Source of the DNA: Bordetella parapertussis
Lineage (GTDB): Bacteria; Pseudomonadota; Gammaproteobacteria; Burkholderiales; SG8-39
DNA: 49,057 bases
Assembly (NCBI GenBank): GCA_945861875.1
Contig: CAMAWC010000020.1
Location: 1-49,057 of the forward strand
Reading direction: 5' to 3'
Shown here: positions 8,692 to 19,542 of the stretch, in pieces
Layout: every line of letters begins with the position of its first letter
Position numbering within the stretch: the stretch's first letter is position 1
Made by a program: the position numbers and the translations under genes
The notes under the pieces: generated by a model
What the model was told of the DNA's origin: nothing
Databases searched by the model: none
What the model saw: the letters and a program-made list of their open reading frames with translations, nothing else

Positions 8692-9489
8692 ATGGGCTTT
8701 CTTGCCGGAAAACGCATCCTGATAACCGGATTGCTGTCCAACCGCTCCATCTCCTGGGGAATCGCCAAGGCCTGCCAGCGTGAAGGCGCGGTGCTTGCCT
8801 TTACCTACCAGAACGAGCGTTTCAAGGACCGCGTCGCCGAAATGGCCAAGGAACTGGGCAGCGAGCTGATATTTGCCTGCGACGTCGGCAACGATGCGGA
8901 AATTGACGCCCTGTTTGCCGAACTGGGACGGCACTGGGACGGCCTTGACGGGCTGGTACATGCCATCGCCTTTGCGCCGCGCGAGTCGATCAGCGGGGAG
9001 TTGCTTGACGGCCTTTCACGCGAAGCCTTTCGCGTCGCCCACGATGTCTCAAGCTACAGCTTCGCCGCCCTGGCAAAAGGCGCCCTGCCGCTGATGAAAG
9101 GCAGGAACGCCGCCCTGCTGACGCTCAGCTACCTGGGCGCCGTTCGCGTTCTGCCCCACTACAACACCATGGGGCTGGCCAAGGCCAGCCTGGAAGCCGC
9201 AGTGCGCTACCTCGCCAGCAACCTCGGGCCCAGCGGCATACGCGTCAACGGCATTTCCGCCGGACCGATCAAGACACTCGCGGCGGCGGGCATCGCCGGG
9301 TTCGGCAAGATATTGAAATTTGTCGAGGAAAACGCACCGCTGCGGCGCAATGTCAGCATTGATGACGTCGGCAACGTCGCCGCCTTCATGCTCTCCGACC
9401 TTGCCAGCGGTATTACCGGCGAGATCACCTACGTCGACTCGGGTTTCAACACCGTGGTGGGCGGCATCGGCCAGGATCGCGGCGAGTAA
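8692..9489 (+). CDS. fabI: Enoyl-[acyl-carrier-protein] reductase (NADH), FabI
   Basis: 265 residues, the usual FabI length. FabI reduces trans-2-enoyl-ACP to acyl-ACP in the last step of each fatty-acid elongation cycle in the cytoplasm. The N-terminal Rossmann motif is [14 protein letters not shown]. The active site Tyr147, Tyr157 and Lys164 lies in [20 protein letters not shown], with the FabI-specific Y-x6-K spacing. The C-terminus [16 protein letters not shown] is canonical. Its own promoter precedes it, and it is the only plus-strand gene between two minus-strand blocks. FabI is the target of triclosan and of isoniazid-like drugs in other bacteria; nothing in the motif region suggests an unusual variant. 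Confidence 0.97.
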   Translation: MGFLAGKRILITGLLSNRSISWGIAKACQREGAVLAFTYQNERFKDRVAEMAKELGSELIFACDVGNDAEIDALFAELGRHWDGLDGLVHAIAFAPRESISGELLDGLSREAFRVAHDVSSYSFAALAKGALPLMKGRNAALLTLSYLGAVRVLPHYNTMGLAKASLEAAVRYLASNLGPSGIRVNGISAGPIKTLAAAGIAGFGKILKFVEENAPLRRNVSIDDVGNVAAFMLSDLASGITGEITYVDSGFNTVVGGIGQDRGE

Positions 9490-9548
9490 GCAGTAAAGCG
9501 CCGGACCCTGTTCGCCGATGGCGGCGGGCGTGCCGCCAGCCTGTGGCC

Positions 9549-11435
9549 TTACTGCTGCGCTTTTTTCTCCAGGGCGGCCTTGTTGACCTGCACCTTGGCA
9601 TTGGCCCGCAAATCCCCGACAAAAGCCTGGTATTCCTGCGCCGCCATGACCCGCGCCAGTTGCTGGCGCACGTTCTTTTCCTTTTCCGCATCCATTTTTT
9701 CCAGCGGAACGACTTTCGAAACGCGATACAAGGCATAGCCCTGGTCTTTGAGCGCCACGCCGGAGTACCCCGGCAACTTGCCCGCATCGGCGTTGAACAC
9801 CGATGACAAGGCTTCGGGCTTGAATCCCTGCGGCGCATCGCGGCTGACCATTTTTGCCGCCGCCCAGTTCACCCCGGCCGCATCGCCCTTGGAAAGTGCA
9901 GCCAGTTTTTCGCTACCGGCTTTTTGCGCCAGCGCCAGCGCCTCCTGGCGGGTGAGGATCCTGGCGACATCGGCGCGGACTTCCTCTAGGGGCCGCGTAA
10001 CTACCGGCTTGTATTCGAGCACGCGCGCCACGACCAATACGCCCGGCGCGATTTCCACCGCCTCGGTGTTGCGTTTGTTCTTCAGCGCATCCTCGCCAAA
10101 CAAGGAAGCCAGCAGTTTGGGATTGCCGAATGCCGATTGCGGCGCGGCGCCCGGGAGTCCCTGGCGTGACATCCAGTCACTTTTCTGTACCGTCAGTTTA
10201 AATTTTTCCGCAAGCGGCTGCACGCTCTCGGCCTGTTCGTAGGCGGTATTGCTGAACACTTCCGCGCTCTCGGCGTATTTTTTGCCCGAGCGCTGTTTTC
10301 TCAGGTCGAGTTCGATGTCCGCCCGGGCAACGTCGAATTCCTTCACTTGCGGTGATGGGATGAGGATATGGCTGGCCTGGCGCTCCTCGCCCCGCACCGC
10401 TGTGAGCTTGATGATATGAAACCCAAAGTCCGACTCGACCAGCCCCGAGACCTGGCCGGGTTGCAACTTCCACGCGGCCGCCTCGAAAGGCTTGACCATC
10501 ATGCCGCGGCCGAAAAAGCCCACATCCCCGCCAGTATCTTTTGACCCCGGGTCCTGCGAATATTTTTTCGCCAGCTCGGCAAAATTGCCGGGGGTTTTCT
10601 GCACTTCGGCCAGCGCCTGCTCTGCCGTCTTTTTCGCCACGGCGCGCTCGGTCGCCTTGGCGCCCATGTTGTCGTCGTACCATTTGCGCACTTCAGCGGC
10701 GGTGACGACTTCCTGCGCCGCCAGCCCCTCGGCCGACAGGGTCACATATTCGGCGCGGACCTGCTCCGGAATCTGGAAACGCCCCTTGTTGGCGTCGTAA
10801 TACGCCTGGATTGCCTCGGGCACGAGCTTCACCTGGGAAGCGAACTGCTCCGGCGTCAGCAAGGACTCGGCCACCTCACGCTGTTCACCACGGGCAAGGG
10901 CCAGCCGGCGCGCCACGCTGGCCGGAACGAAACCGGACTCGGCCACGCCCGAGAGCAACTGCTGCATCGCGATATCGTGCCTGAGATTGGCCTCAAACCC
11001 CTGTTCGGTCAGGTTCTGCGCGCGCAGCATCGCAGAGTAAGTCGATTGTGAAAATTTGCCGTTTTCCTGGAAGGCCGGCTCCCCAGCTATCAACAGGCGC
11101 AGCTGGTCGTCACCGGCCATCAGGTTGTTTTTCATGCCGTACACCGTCAACAGGCGCTGGGAAATCAAGCCGTCGAGCAATTCGGCGCGCATCTCCGGCG
11201 TGTCGAGCAGCGCCGGGTCTACGCCGCGCAAGGCACGGCTGAGGCGCTCCTGCTGGTCACGCAGGGCGCGGGTGAATTCCTGTTCCGTTATCTTGGTTCC
11301 GGCGACATCGGCAACCTCGGCGCTGGAATTGAACACCCGCTGGTAGGAATCCAGGCCGAAAAATGCGAACGGCAGCATGATCATTCCGAGAATGACCTGC
11401 AGCACAAACTTGTGATTCCGTACAAAATCAAACAT
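9549..11435 (-). CDS. ppiD: Periplasmic folding chaperone / peptidyl-prolyl isomerase PpiD
   Basis: 628 residues, the length of PpiD. A short cytoplasmic start MFDFVRNHK is followed by one membrane helix (about 12-32). Next come a SurA-N-like chaperone region (about 35-240) and a parvulin domain (about 265-365), with DPGSKDTGGDVGFFGRGMM and SDFGFHIIKL as the rotamase signature. A long helical C-terminal part follows. It acts at the SecYEG exit on newly translocated envelope proteins. The start at 11435 is used because it gives the conserved MFDF..H N-terminus; the in-frame start at 11591 would reach back into the tRNA terminator region. Convergent with fabI; a hairpin TGGCGGC/GCCGCCA at 9519-9538 lies in the gap. 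Confidence 0.93.
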   Translation of the reverse strand: MFDFVRNHKFVLQVILGMIMLPFAFFGLDSYQRVFNSSAEVADVAGTKITEQEFTRALRDQQERLSRALRGVDPALLDTPEMRAELLDGLISQRLLTVYGMKNNLMAGDDQLRLLIAGEPAFQENGKFSQSTYSAMLRAQNLTEQGFEANLRHDIAMQQLLSGVAESGFVPASVARRLALARGEQREVAESLLTPEQFASQVKLVPEAIQAYYDANKGRFQIPEQVRAEYVTLSAEGLAAQEVVTAAEVRKWYDDNMGAKATERAVAKKTAEQALAEVQKTPGNFAELAKKYSQDPGSKDTGGDVGFFGRGMMVKPFEAAAWKLQPGQVSGLVESDFGFHIIKLTAVRGEERQASHILIPSPQVKEFDVARADIELDLRKQRSGKKYAESAEVFSNTAYEQAESVQPLAEKFKLTVQKSDWMSRQGLPGAAPQSAFGNPKLLASLFGEDALKNKRNTEAVEIAPGVLVVARVLEYKPVVTRPLEEVRADVARILTRQEALALAQKAGSEKLAALSKGDAAGVNWAAAKMVSRDAPQGFKPEALSSVFNADAGKLPGYSGVALKDQGYALYRVSKVVPLEKMDAEKEKNVRQQLARVMAAQEYQAFVGDLRANAKVQVNKAALEKKAQQ

Positions 11436-11589
11436 GGGGCCTCGACTTACCGGCGGTGCGGTGACAAAAACCGGTGACAAAAAACAAAGGCGAACCGTTG
11501 TTCGCCTTGGTGACTGTGGAGCGCAAAAACTGCCAGCATTTAACCATGAAACGGCGGCGCCAGGCAATTTGCGCCGCCAATGGAAGGCC

Positions 11590-11620
11590 AAACGAAAACG
11601 GCCCGACGAATCGGGCCGTT
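11590..11620 (-). terminator. Intrinsic terminator of the tRNA-Val/tRNA-Asp unit
   Basis: A perfect 10-bp stem AACGGCCCGA / TCGGGCCGTT (11597-11620) with a CGAA-type 4-base loop. On the minus strand it is followed by TTTTCGTTT. It starts 9 bp beyond the 3' end of tRNA-Asp. Confidence 0.8.
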
Positions 11621-11628
11621 ACGTATTT

Positions 11629-11705
11629 TGGCGGAGTGGACGGGACTCGAACCCGCGACCCCCGGCGTGACAGGCCGGTATTCTAACCAACTGAACTACC
11701 ACTCC
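11629..11705 (-). tRNA. tRNA-Asp (GTC)
   Basis: 77 bases including an encoded CCA. Acceptor GGAGTGG pairs with CCACTCC with discriminator G. The anticodon loop CTGTCAC gives anticodon GTC. The T-arm GCGGGTTCGAGTCCCGT is canonical. It lies 17 bp after tRNA-Val on the same strand and just before a strong terminator. Confidence 0.96.
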
Positions 11706-11722
11706 AAATCCGGCTTATTTCC

Positions 11723-11798
11723 TGGTGGGTGCTAACGGGATCGAACCGCTGACATTCGCCTTGTAAGGGCGACGCTCTACCAGCTGAGCTAAGCACCC
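11723..11798 (-). tRNA. tRNA-Val (TAC)
   Basis: 76 bases including encoded CCA. Acceptor GGGTGCT pairs with AGCACCC with discriminator A. The anticodon loop CTTACAA gives TAC. D-arm AGCTCAGCTGGTAGAGC and T-arm CAGCGGTTCGATCCCGTTA are standard. Probably co-transcribed with tRNA-Asp, and possibly with hupB just upstream. Confidence 0.96.
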
Positions 11799-11851
11799 TT
11801 CCTCACCAAGCCCATGCCACCAACCGATTGCACGGGCCTGCGGAAAGGGCA

Positions 11852-12124
11852 TTAGTTTACAGCATCCTTCAGTGCTTTACCAGCACGGAACTTGGGAACC
11901 TTGGCCGCCTTGATCTTGATAGTGGCGCCGGTACGCGGGTTACGCCCGTTGCGGGCCGCCCGTTTGCCCACAAAAAAGGTGCCAAACCCGACCAGCGTGA
12001 CGTCTCCACCTTTTTTGAGCGTTGTCTTTATGCCGGCGATTGCCGCATCGAGCGCGCGTTCGGCGGCCGCCTTGGAAATGTCGGCAACCTTCGCGACATG
12101 GTCGATCATTTCTGATTTGTTCAC
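11852..12124 (-). CDS. hupB: DNA-binding protein HU (beta type)
   Basis: 90 residues, the normal HU length. Starts [11 protein letters not shown] from a GTG, preceded at 5 bases by a strong AGGGGG ribosome site. Contains the HU signature [21 protein letters not shown], whose Pro-containing beta-arm inserts in the DNA minor groove, and ends in the GKALKDAVN helix. HU is an abundant nucleoid protein that bends DNA. Placement directly after lon is the usual order for hupB in proteobacteria. It has its own promoter in the lon-hupB gap. The longer in-frame reading up to 12211 lies over that leader and is rejected. Confidence 0.95.
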   Translation of the reverse strand: MNKSEMIDHVAKVADISKAAAERALDAAIAGIKTTLKKGGDVTLVGFGTFFVGKRAARNGRNPRTGATIKIKAAKVPKFRAGKALKDAVN

Positions 12125-12211
12125 TGATACCCCCTGGAAATCGTTTGGACGGTGCGTATGGATGCCGATCGGCTTGCGACAGCCCGCTTGACGGAGCTTC
12201 TGTGCATGCAT

Positions 12212-12241
12212 TTTATATCAATCGTCAATCACACGTGTCAA
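12212..12241 (-). promoter_or_regulatory. hupB promoter
   Basis: Minus-strand TTGACA (12236-12241), an 18-bp spacer and TATAAA (12212-12217). The hupB GTG is 88 bases beyond the -10 box. Confidence 0.65.
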
Positions 12242-12276
12242 GCATGTGGCGCGAACATTTGTGATGTGTCGCTGCT

Positions 12277-14691
<2,415 letters not shown>

Positions 14692-14721
14692 GGTGTGGTA
14701 CCAAAAGAAGGTGTAAGTGTG

Positions 14722-14750
14722 ATTATGAGGCCGCAGCCTGAAATTTCAAG
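14722..14750 (-). promoter_or_regulatory. Heat-shock (sigma-32-like) promoter of lon
   Basis: On the minus strand CTTGAAA (14744-14750), 13 bp, then CCTCATAAT (14722-14730). This fits the RpoH pattern CTTGAAA-N13-17-CCCCATnT at most positions. The -10 region ends 30 bp before the lon ATG. Confidence 0.55.
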
Positions 14751-14799
14751 CCGGGAATAAACGTAAAAATGTGCAATTGATGGTCTTTTCCCGCATCCT

Positions 14800-14834
14800 G
14801 GGCGTTATTTAACGCCCCATCATGCATTTGCATG
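14800..14834. other. Two palindromes in the clpX-lon gap
   Basis: GGGCGTT-ATTT-AACGCCC at 14800-14817 is a perfect 7-bp stem. CATGCA-TT-TGCATG at 14821-14834 is a second palindrome. Neither is followed by a T-run on either strand, so they may be a factor-dependent end of clpX mRNA, an mRNA-processing site or an operator. Confidence 0.4.
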
Positions 14835-14932
14835 AATTCAAGGCAGTGCTGAAAACGACTGGCGGGAACCGGACGCCGCCTCTGGCAGCAGATCGCACAA
14901 GAGGCGAAGCCGGGACTTGCCGCAGCGCACGC

Positions 14933-16201
14933 CTATGCCGAGGTACCCGCGACCTTGGGTGCGTCGGAATAAATCAGCAGCGGCTTGCCCTCGCCAAGAA
15001 TGGTGGATTCGTCGACAACAACCTTGACGACGTTCTCCATGGTCGGCAGTTCAAACATCAGGTCGAGCAGGGTCTGCTCGAGAATGGAGCGCAATCCGCG
15101 TGCCCCGGTCTTGCGCGCGAGCGCCTTTTTCGCGATCGCATGCAGAGCCTGCGGCCGCGCCTCGAGTTCGACGCCTTCCATATTGAACAGCTTCTGGTAC
15201 TGCTTGATCAGCGCGTTTTTCGGTTCGGTAAGAATCTGGATCAAGGCCTTTTCATCCAGCTCTTCGAGCGTGGCGACCACCGGCAGGCGGCCGACAAACT
15301 CGGGAATCAGGCCGAATTTGATGAGGTCCTCGGGTTCGACACCCTTGAGCACCTCGCTGATCGCCTTGCCGCTGGTGAGGCTGCGCACTTCCGCGCCAAA
15401 GCCGATACCGGATTTTTCCGAGCGCCCGCGGATGATTTTTTCCAGACCGTCAAAGGCGCCGCCGCAAATAAACAGGATGTTGGTGGTGTCGACCTGGACG
15501 AAATCCTGGTTCGGATGCTTGCGCCCGCCCTGCGGCGGAACCGAGGCAACCGTGCCCTCTATCAGCTTGAGCAGCGCCTGTTGCACACCCTCGCCCGATA
15601 CGTCGCGGGTGATGGAAGGGTTGTCGGATTTGCGTGAAATCTTGTCGATCTCGTCGATATAGACGATGCCGCGCTTGGCCTTGTCGACGTCATAATCGCA
15701 GTTCTGCAGCAGCTTCTGGATGATGTTCTCGACGTCTTCCCCAACGTAACCGGCCTCAGTGAGCGTGGTCGCGTCGGCAATGACAAACGGGACGTTAAGC
15801 ATGCGCGCCAGCGTCTGCGCCAGCAGCGTTTTGCCCGAACCGGTCGGCCCCACAAGCAGGATGTTGGACTTGGCGAGCTCGACTTCCTCGTTCTTGGACA
15901 GGTGTTTGAGGCGTTTGTAGTGGTTGTAAACCGCCACCGAAAGTATGCGTTTGGCCAGGCTCTGGCCGATCACGTACTCGTCAAGAATCGTGCATATCTC
16001 CCGCGGCGTGGGCAGGTCGGATTTGGCCGGTTTGCCGCCCTTGTCGGTGGTGGTCTCTTCGCGAATGATGTCATTGCAAAGCTCGATGCACTCGTCGCAG
16101 ATGAACACCGAGGGACCAGCGATCAGTTTCTTGACCTCGTGCTGGCTCTTGCCGCAAAAGGAACAATACAGGAGCTTCTCTCCGCTGGCTTTTTCAGTCA
16201 T
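14933..16201 (-). CDS. clpX: ATP-dependent Clp protease ATP-binding subunit ClpX
   Basis: 422 residues. The N-terminal zinc-binding domain has Cys13, Cys16, Cys35 and Cys38 (CSFC and CDEC). Walker A is GPTGSGKT (118-125) and Walker B is IVYIDEIDK. The ClpP-docking IGF-type loop appears as SGIGFGAEV, and the RKH-type pore region is present ([11 protein letters not shown]). ClpX unfolds tagged proteins and feeds them to ClpP. It starts 29 bp after clpP on the same strand, so the two are very likely one transcript. Length and motifs match the family with nothing unusual. Confidence 0.98.
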   Translation of the reverse strand: MTEKASGEKLLYCSFCGKSQHEVKKLIAGPSVFICDECIELCNDIIREETTTDKGGKPAKSDLPTPREICTILDEYVIGQSLAKRILSVAVYNHYKRLKHLSKNEEVELAKSNILLVGPTGSGKTLLAQTLARMLNVPFVIADATTLTEAGYVGEDVENIIQKLLQNCDYDVDKAKRGIVYIDEIDKISRKSDNPSITRDVSGEGVQQALLKLIEGTVASVPPQGGRKHPNQDFVQVDTTNILFICGGAFDGLEKIIRGRSEKSGIGFGAEVRSLTSGKAISEVLKGVEPEDLIKFGLIPEFVGRLPVVATLEELDEKALIQILTEPKNALIKQYQKLFNMEGVELEARPQALHAIAKKALARKTGARGLRSILEQTLLDLMFELPTMENVVKVVVDESTILGEGKPLLIYSDAPKVAGTSA

Positions 16202-16230
16202 CGCGCCTGGTCCTTTTTGACTTTACGTTG

Positions 16231-16890
16231 TTATGCCGCGGTTGCTGCGCGCGCGACCAGGACCTTGTCGACCAGGCCGTAGGCCACGGACTCTTCAGCC
16301 GAGAGGAAATTGTCGCGGTCGGTGTCCCTCACCAGTTTTTCGACATCCTGGCCGCTGTGCTTGGCCATTATCCTGTTGAGCACGTCCTTCAAGTAGAGGA
16401 TTTCCCTTGCGTGGATTTCGATATCCGACGCCTGCCCCTGGAAACCACCCATGGGCTGGTGAATCATCACGCGCGAATTGGGCAGGCAAAAGCGTTTGCC
16501 CTTGGCCCCTGCGGTAAGCAGCAGCGCACCCATGCTGGCAGCCTGGCCGATGCACAGCGTGGAGACGTCCGGCTTGATGAATTGCATGGTGTCGTAGATC
16601 GCCATGCCGGCGGTGACCGAACCGCCCGGGGAGTTGATATAAAAGGAAATATCCTTGTCCGGGTTTTCCGACTCAAGGAACAGCAACTGGGCGACGATCA
16701 GGTTGGCGGTGTGCTCATTGACCGGACCAACCAGGAAAACAACGCGTTCCTTTAACAGGCGGGAGTAAATGTCGTAGGCGCGTTCGCCGCGTCCCGACTG
16801 CTCGATGACCATGGGAACCATGCCAAGGCCCTGCGGCTCCTGGTAGCCGCCTGCTGACGCTTCATGCCGGGTTTCGTAATGCTGTTTCAC
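16231..16890 (-). CDS. clpP: ATP-dependent Clp protease proteolytic subunit ClpP
   Basis: 219 residues including a propeptide of about 24 residues that should be autocleaved before [17 protein letters not shown]. Catalytic triad Ser119 (GQAASMG), His144 (MIHQPMGG) and Asp193 (DRDNFLSA). It forms the double heptameric proteolytic barrel used by ClpX and, elsewhere in the genome, ClpA. Lies between tig and clpX in one direction; a 105-bp gap to tig leaves room for its own promoter, though I did not see a convincing one. Confidence 0.98.
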   Translation of the reverse strand: MKQHYETRHEASAGGYQEPQGLGMVPMVIEQSGRGERAYDIYSRLLKERVVFLVGPVNEHTANLIVAQLLFLESENPDKDISFYINSPGGSVTAGMAIYDTMQFIKPDVSTLCIGQAASMGALLLTAGAKGKRFCLPNSRVMIHQPMGGFQGQASDIEIHAREILYLKDVLNRIMAKHSGQDVEKLVRDTDRDNFLSAEESVAYGLVDKVLVARAATAA

Positions 16891-16995
16891 TGTTTGCGCC
16901 TCAGAAAGTTCTGCTGAATTTAACGTATGGGACCACTGGGCACAACATGCGTTCGGCGCTAACGCGCTTTAGTACAACATATCGCTCCGTACCGC

Positions 16996-18306
16996 TTAAG
17001 CACCGGCCCCCATGAGTTCGGTGAAGGCCATCGGCAGGTCCGTTACTTTGGCATTGCCAAGAGCCCATTGCACCACGTTTTCCTCGACGGCCAAGCCTTC
17101 AAACTCAGCCAGGCGCTGCGGCTGGGAGTAAAACCATTTTACCACCTCGGCCGGGTCCTCATAGCTCTGCGCATGGTCATCGACCAGCGCCCTCACCTGT
17201 TCGGGTTTTGCGCCAAGGGCGTTCTGCTTGATCAGTTCCGACAGGATCAGGCCGAGCGCGACGCGGCGCTTCGCCTGCTCCTGGAACAGGTCCGGGCTGA
17301 ACGGCAGGTCCTCAACCTTCATGCCGCGACCGGCGAGGTCCTTGCGCGTCTGGTCGATCAGACGCTCGACTTCGATTTCGACCAGGGCTTTCGGGGTTTC
17401 GAGCTGGCTCGAATCGATCAGCGCCTGCATCACCTTTTGCTTGACGTTCGATTGCAGGCGTTTTTTCACCTCGCGCTCGACATTGGCCCGCACTTCAGTG
17501 CGCATCTTCGCGAGATCGCCGTCGATGACGCCCAGCGTCTTGGCGAACTCGGCATCGACATCGGGCAGATGGGGCTCTTCCACCATTTTCAGCGTAATGG
17601 CGAAACTGGCGGTCTTCCCGGCCACGTCCTTGCCCTGGTAATCGGCCGGGAAAGTGACGGAAACCGCCTTGGTCTCGCCCGCTTTCATGCCGGCCACACC
17701 GGTCTCGAATTCGGGCAGCATGCGCCCCTCGCCGATGACAAACGGCATTGCGGTAGCCTTGCCGCCAGGGAACTCGACGCCGTCCGCGGTGCCGACGAAA
17801 TCGACGGTGACCTTGTCGTCCTTGGCTGCAGCGCGATCAACTTCATGGTGATGGACGCGCTGCTTGCGCAAAATTTCGATGGTGCTGTCGACTTCGACGT
17901 CGGTGACCGGCGTCACCGCGCGCTCAATGGCCACCCCACCGATATCACCGAGCTTGACCTCGGGGTAGACCTCGAAGGTTGCACTGAACTCAATCTGATC
18001 GGCTGCGGTATCGCCCTTGCGCGGCTCGATGCGCGGATAGCCGGCGACCTTGATGTTCTGCTCCTGCACCGCATCGGAGAACACCTTTTGCACGGCATCG
18101 CCGAGAACCTCGGAGCGCACCTGCGGCCCGTACTGCTGGGCGACAATTTTCATCGGCACCTTGCCCGGCCGAAAGCCGGGCATGCGCACGGTGCGGCTGA
18201 GTTTTTTCAGGCGTTGCTCGACCTCGCTGTCTATGTCGGCAACCGGAACCGCCATGTTAAGCCGGCGCTCGAGCTGACCCAGAATTTCAATGTTTGCTTG
18301 TTGCAT
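16996..18306 (-). CDS. tig: Trigger factor (ribosome-associated chaperone)
   Basis: 436 residues, normal for trigger factor. The N-terminal ribosome-binding domain carries the signature GFRPGKVPMKIV (about 44-55). The middle FKBP-like isomerase domain spans about 160-245 (DKVTVDFVGTADGVEF to MPFVIGEGRMLPEFE). The C-terminal chaperone arms are helical. It binds L23 at the ribosome exit and shields nascent chains. The gene starts 42 bp after tRNA-Leu, so it is probably co-transcribed with it, and it heads the clpP-clpX-lon block. Confidence 0.97.
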   Translation of the reverse strand: MQQANIEILGQLERRLNMAVPVADIDSEVEQRLKKLSRTVRMPGFRPGKVPMKIVAQQYGPQVRSEVLGDAVQKVFSDAVQEQNIKVAGYPRIEPRKGDTAADQIEFSATFEVYPEVKLGDIGGVAIERAVTPVTDVEVDSTIEILRKQRVHHHEVDRAAAKDDKVTVDFVGTADGVEFPGGKATAMPFVIGEGRMLPEFETGVAGMKAGETKAVSVTFPADYQGKDVAGKTASFAITLKMVEEPHLPDVDAEFAKTLGVIDGDLAKMRTEVRANVEREVKKRLQSNVKQKVMQALIDSSQLETPKALVEIEVERLIDQTRKDLAGRGMKVEDLPFSPDLFQEQAKRRVALGLILSELIKQNALGAKPEQVRALVDDHAQSYEDPAEVVKWFYSQPQRLAEFEGLAVEENVVQWALGNAKVTDLPMAFTELMGAGA

Positions 18307-18348
18307 TGTTCTTTATCCTAAATGTACGTAGATTCCAGAAAGCCTACC

Positions 18349-18433
18349 TGGTGCGAAGGAAGGGACTCGAACCCCCACGCCGTAAGGCGCTGGAACCTAA
18401 ATCCAGTGCGTCTACCAATTCCGCCACCCTCGC
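18349..18433 (-). tRNA. tRNA-Leu (TAG)
   Basis: 85 bases with encoded CCA and a long variable arm, a type II tRNA. Acceptor GCGAGGG pairs with CCTTCGC, with one G-T pair. Anticodon stem CTGGA/TCCAG encloses loop TTTAGGT, giving TAG. The variable arm GCGCCTTACGGCGT and T-arm GGGGGTTCGAGTCCCTT are typical. It lies directly upstream of tig. Confidence 0.95.
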
Positions 18434-18593
18434 CGCCAACCTCGCGCCCAGCTTGTCTGATCCAAAATCGACGTCCCGGGCGCCTGTCACCGCAATCCGG
18501 CAAACCCGTTTCGATGCGGCGCGGCTGCAATTCTACCCGAACAACCCCTATACTGTCAGCCCAAACCACTGAATATCCTTCAAAAACATCACG

Positions 18594-19406
18594 ATGTCAG
18601 TCGGCCATTACGAGAACTTTCCGGTCGCCTCGTTCCTGCTGCCCGCACGCCTGCGTCACCCCGTCGCGGTGATTTACCGCTTCGCCCGATCGGCGGACGA
18701 TTTCGCCGACGAAGGCGACCTCACAGCCGGGGCGCGTCTGGCGTTGCTGGATGGATATCGGCACGAACTGGGCAAAATCAACCGCGGCGAGCCGGTTGAG
18801 GATGCCTTGTTTGTCGATTTGAAGGATATCGTCCACCGGCACAAGCTGCCCTTGCAGCTGTTTTACGACCTGCTCGACGCGTTTTCACAGGATGTGGTGA
18901 AAATCCGCTACGCCGACCAGGCCGAACTGCTCGACTACTCCCGGCGGTCGGCCAACCCGGTCGGCCGGCTGCTGCTGCACCTGTACCGCGAAACATCGAC
19001 GGAAAACCTTGCCTGTTCGGATGCCATCTGCTCCGCGCTGCAACTTATCAACTTCTGGCAGGACATCGCCATCGACTGGAAAAAGGACCGCGTCTACCTG
19101 CCGCGGGACACCCTGGCGCGATACGGCGTGCACGAGCAACAGATTGCGCGGGGCGACACCGGCGGGCGCTGGCGCGAAATGATCGCTTTTGAAGTGGCCA
19201 GGACACGCGCGATGATAAACTCCGGCGCGCCGCTCGCACTGCGATTGCCGGGGCGCATCGGCCTGGAGCTGCGACTGGTGGTGCAAGGCGGCCTGCGCAT
19301 CCTGGAAAAAATAGACGCGGTTGAGGGCGACGTATTCCGCCACCGACCGGTACTCGGCCCCTTTGACTGGCCCCTGATGTTTTGCCGTGCCCTGCTGATG
19401 CGATGA
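18594..19406 (+). CDS. hpnC: Squalene synthase-like HpnC (hydroxysqualene synthase)
   Basis: 270 residues of the squalene/phytoene synthase superfamily. The first Asp-rich motif is ARSADDFADEGD (about 31-42) and the second is NFWQDIAIDWKKDR. HpnC converts presqualene diphosphate to hydroxysqualene, the second of the three HpnD-HpnC-HpnE steps from farnesyl diphosphate to squalene for hopanoids. It starts the cluster. A possible -10 box TATACT lies at 18549-18554, but no clear ribosome site precedes the ATG. Its stop TGA overlaps, as ATGA, the start of the first of two mini-ORFs that precede hpnD. Confidence 0.92.
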   Translation: MSVGHYENFPVASFLLPARLRHPVAVIYRFARSADDFADEGDLTAGARLALLDGYRHELGKINRGEPVEDALFVDLKDIVHRHKLPLQLFYDLLDAFSQDVVKIRYADQAELLDYSRRSANPVGRLLLHLYRETSTENLACSDAICSALQLINFWQDIAIDWKKDRVYLPRDTLARYGVHEQQIARGDTGGRWREMIAFEVARTRAMINSGAPLALRLPGRIGLELRLVVQGGLRILEKIDAVEGDVFRHRPVLGPFDWPLMFCRALLMR

Positions 19407-19474
19407 GTCCCGACGAATACTTCCAAAAGAACGCCGCCCCGCTCCTGCGCCCGCGGCTTTCGTTCCCCTTATGA
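19403..19474 (+). CDS. Mini-ORF 1: diverged tandem copy of the hpnD 5' end
   Basis: A 23-residue reading frame beginning MSPDEYFQKNAA and ending RLSFPL. Its ATG overlaps the hpnC stop as ATGA and its own TGA overlaps the next ATG in the same way. It is the first of two 68-bp units resembling the start of hpnD (MTPNEYCQQKAA). It differs from copy 2 at about 18 of 68 bases, and six of the changed codons are synonymous. It may be a translated coupling peptide or a decaying duplication. Confidence 0.45.
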   Translation: MSPDEYFQKNAAPLLRPRLSFPL

Positions 19475-19542
19475 CACCCGACGAATATTTCCAGCAGAAA
19501 GCCGACCGGCTTTTACGTTCACGGTTTTCTTTCCTTTTATGA
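19471..19542 (+). CDS. Mini-ORF 2: second tandem copy of the hpnD 5' end
   Basis: A 23-residue frame beginning MTPDEYFQQKAD and ending SRFSFLL. It starts exactly 68 bp after mini-ORF 1 and stops in an ATGA overlap with the hpnD ATG. Its first 11 codons match hpnD closely, after which it diverges. The pyrimidine-rich end TTTCTTTCCTTTT leaves hpnD without a purine-rich ribosome site, so hpnD translation may depend on ribosomes finishing this frame. Confidence 0.45.
   Translation: MTPDEYFQQKADRLLRSRFSFLL

Noticed and set aside
17068..18321. 417-codon plus-strand frame opposite tig
   Set aside because: Antisense shadow of trigger factor.
18322..18672. Small plus-strand frames across the tRNA-Leu gene
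   Set aside because: They run over a clear tRNA on the other strand and show no ribosome site.
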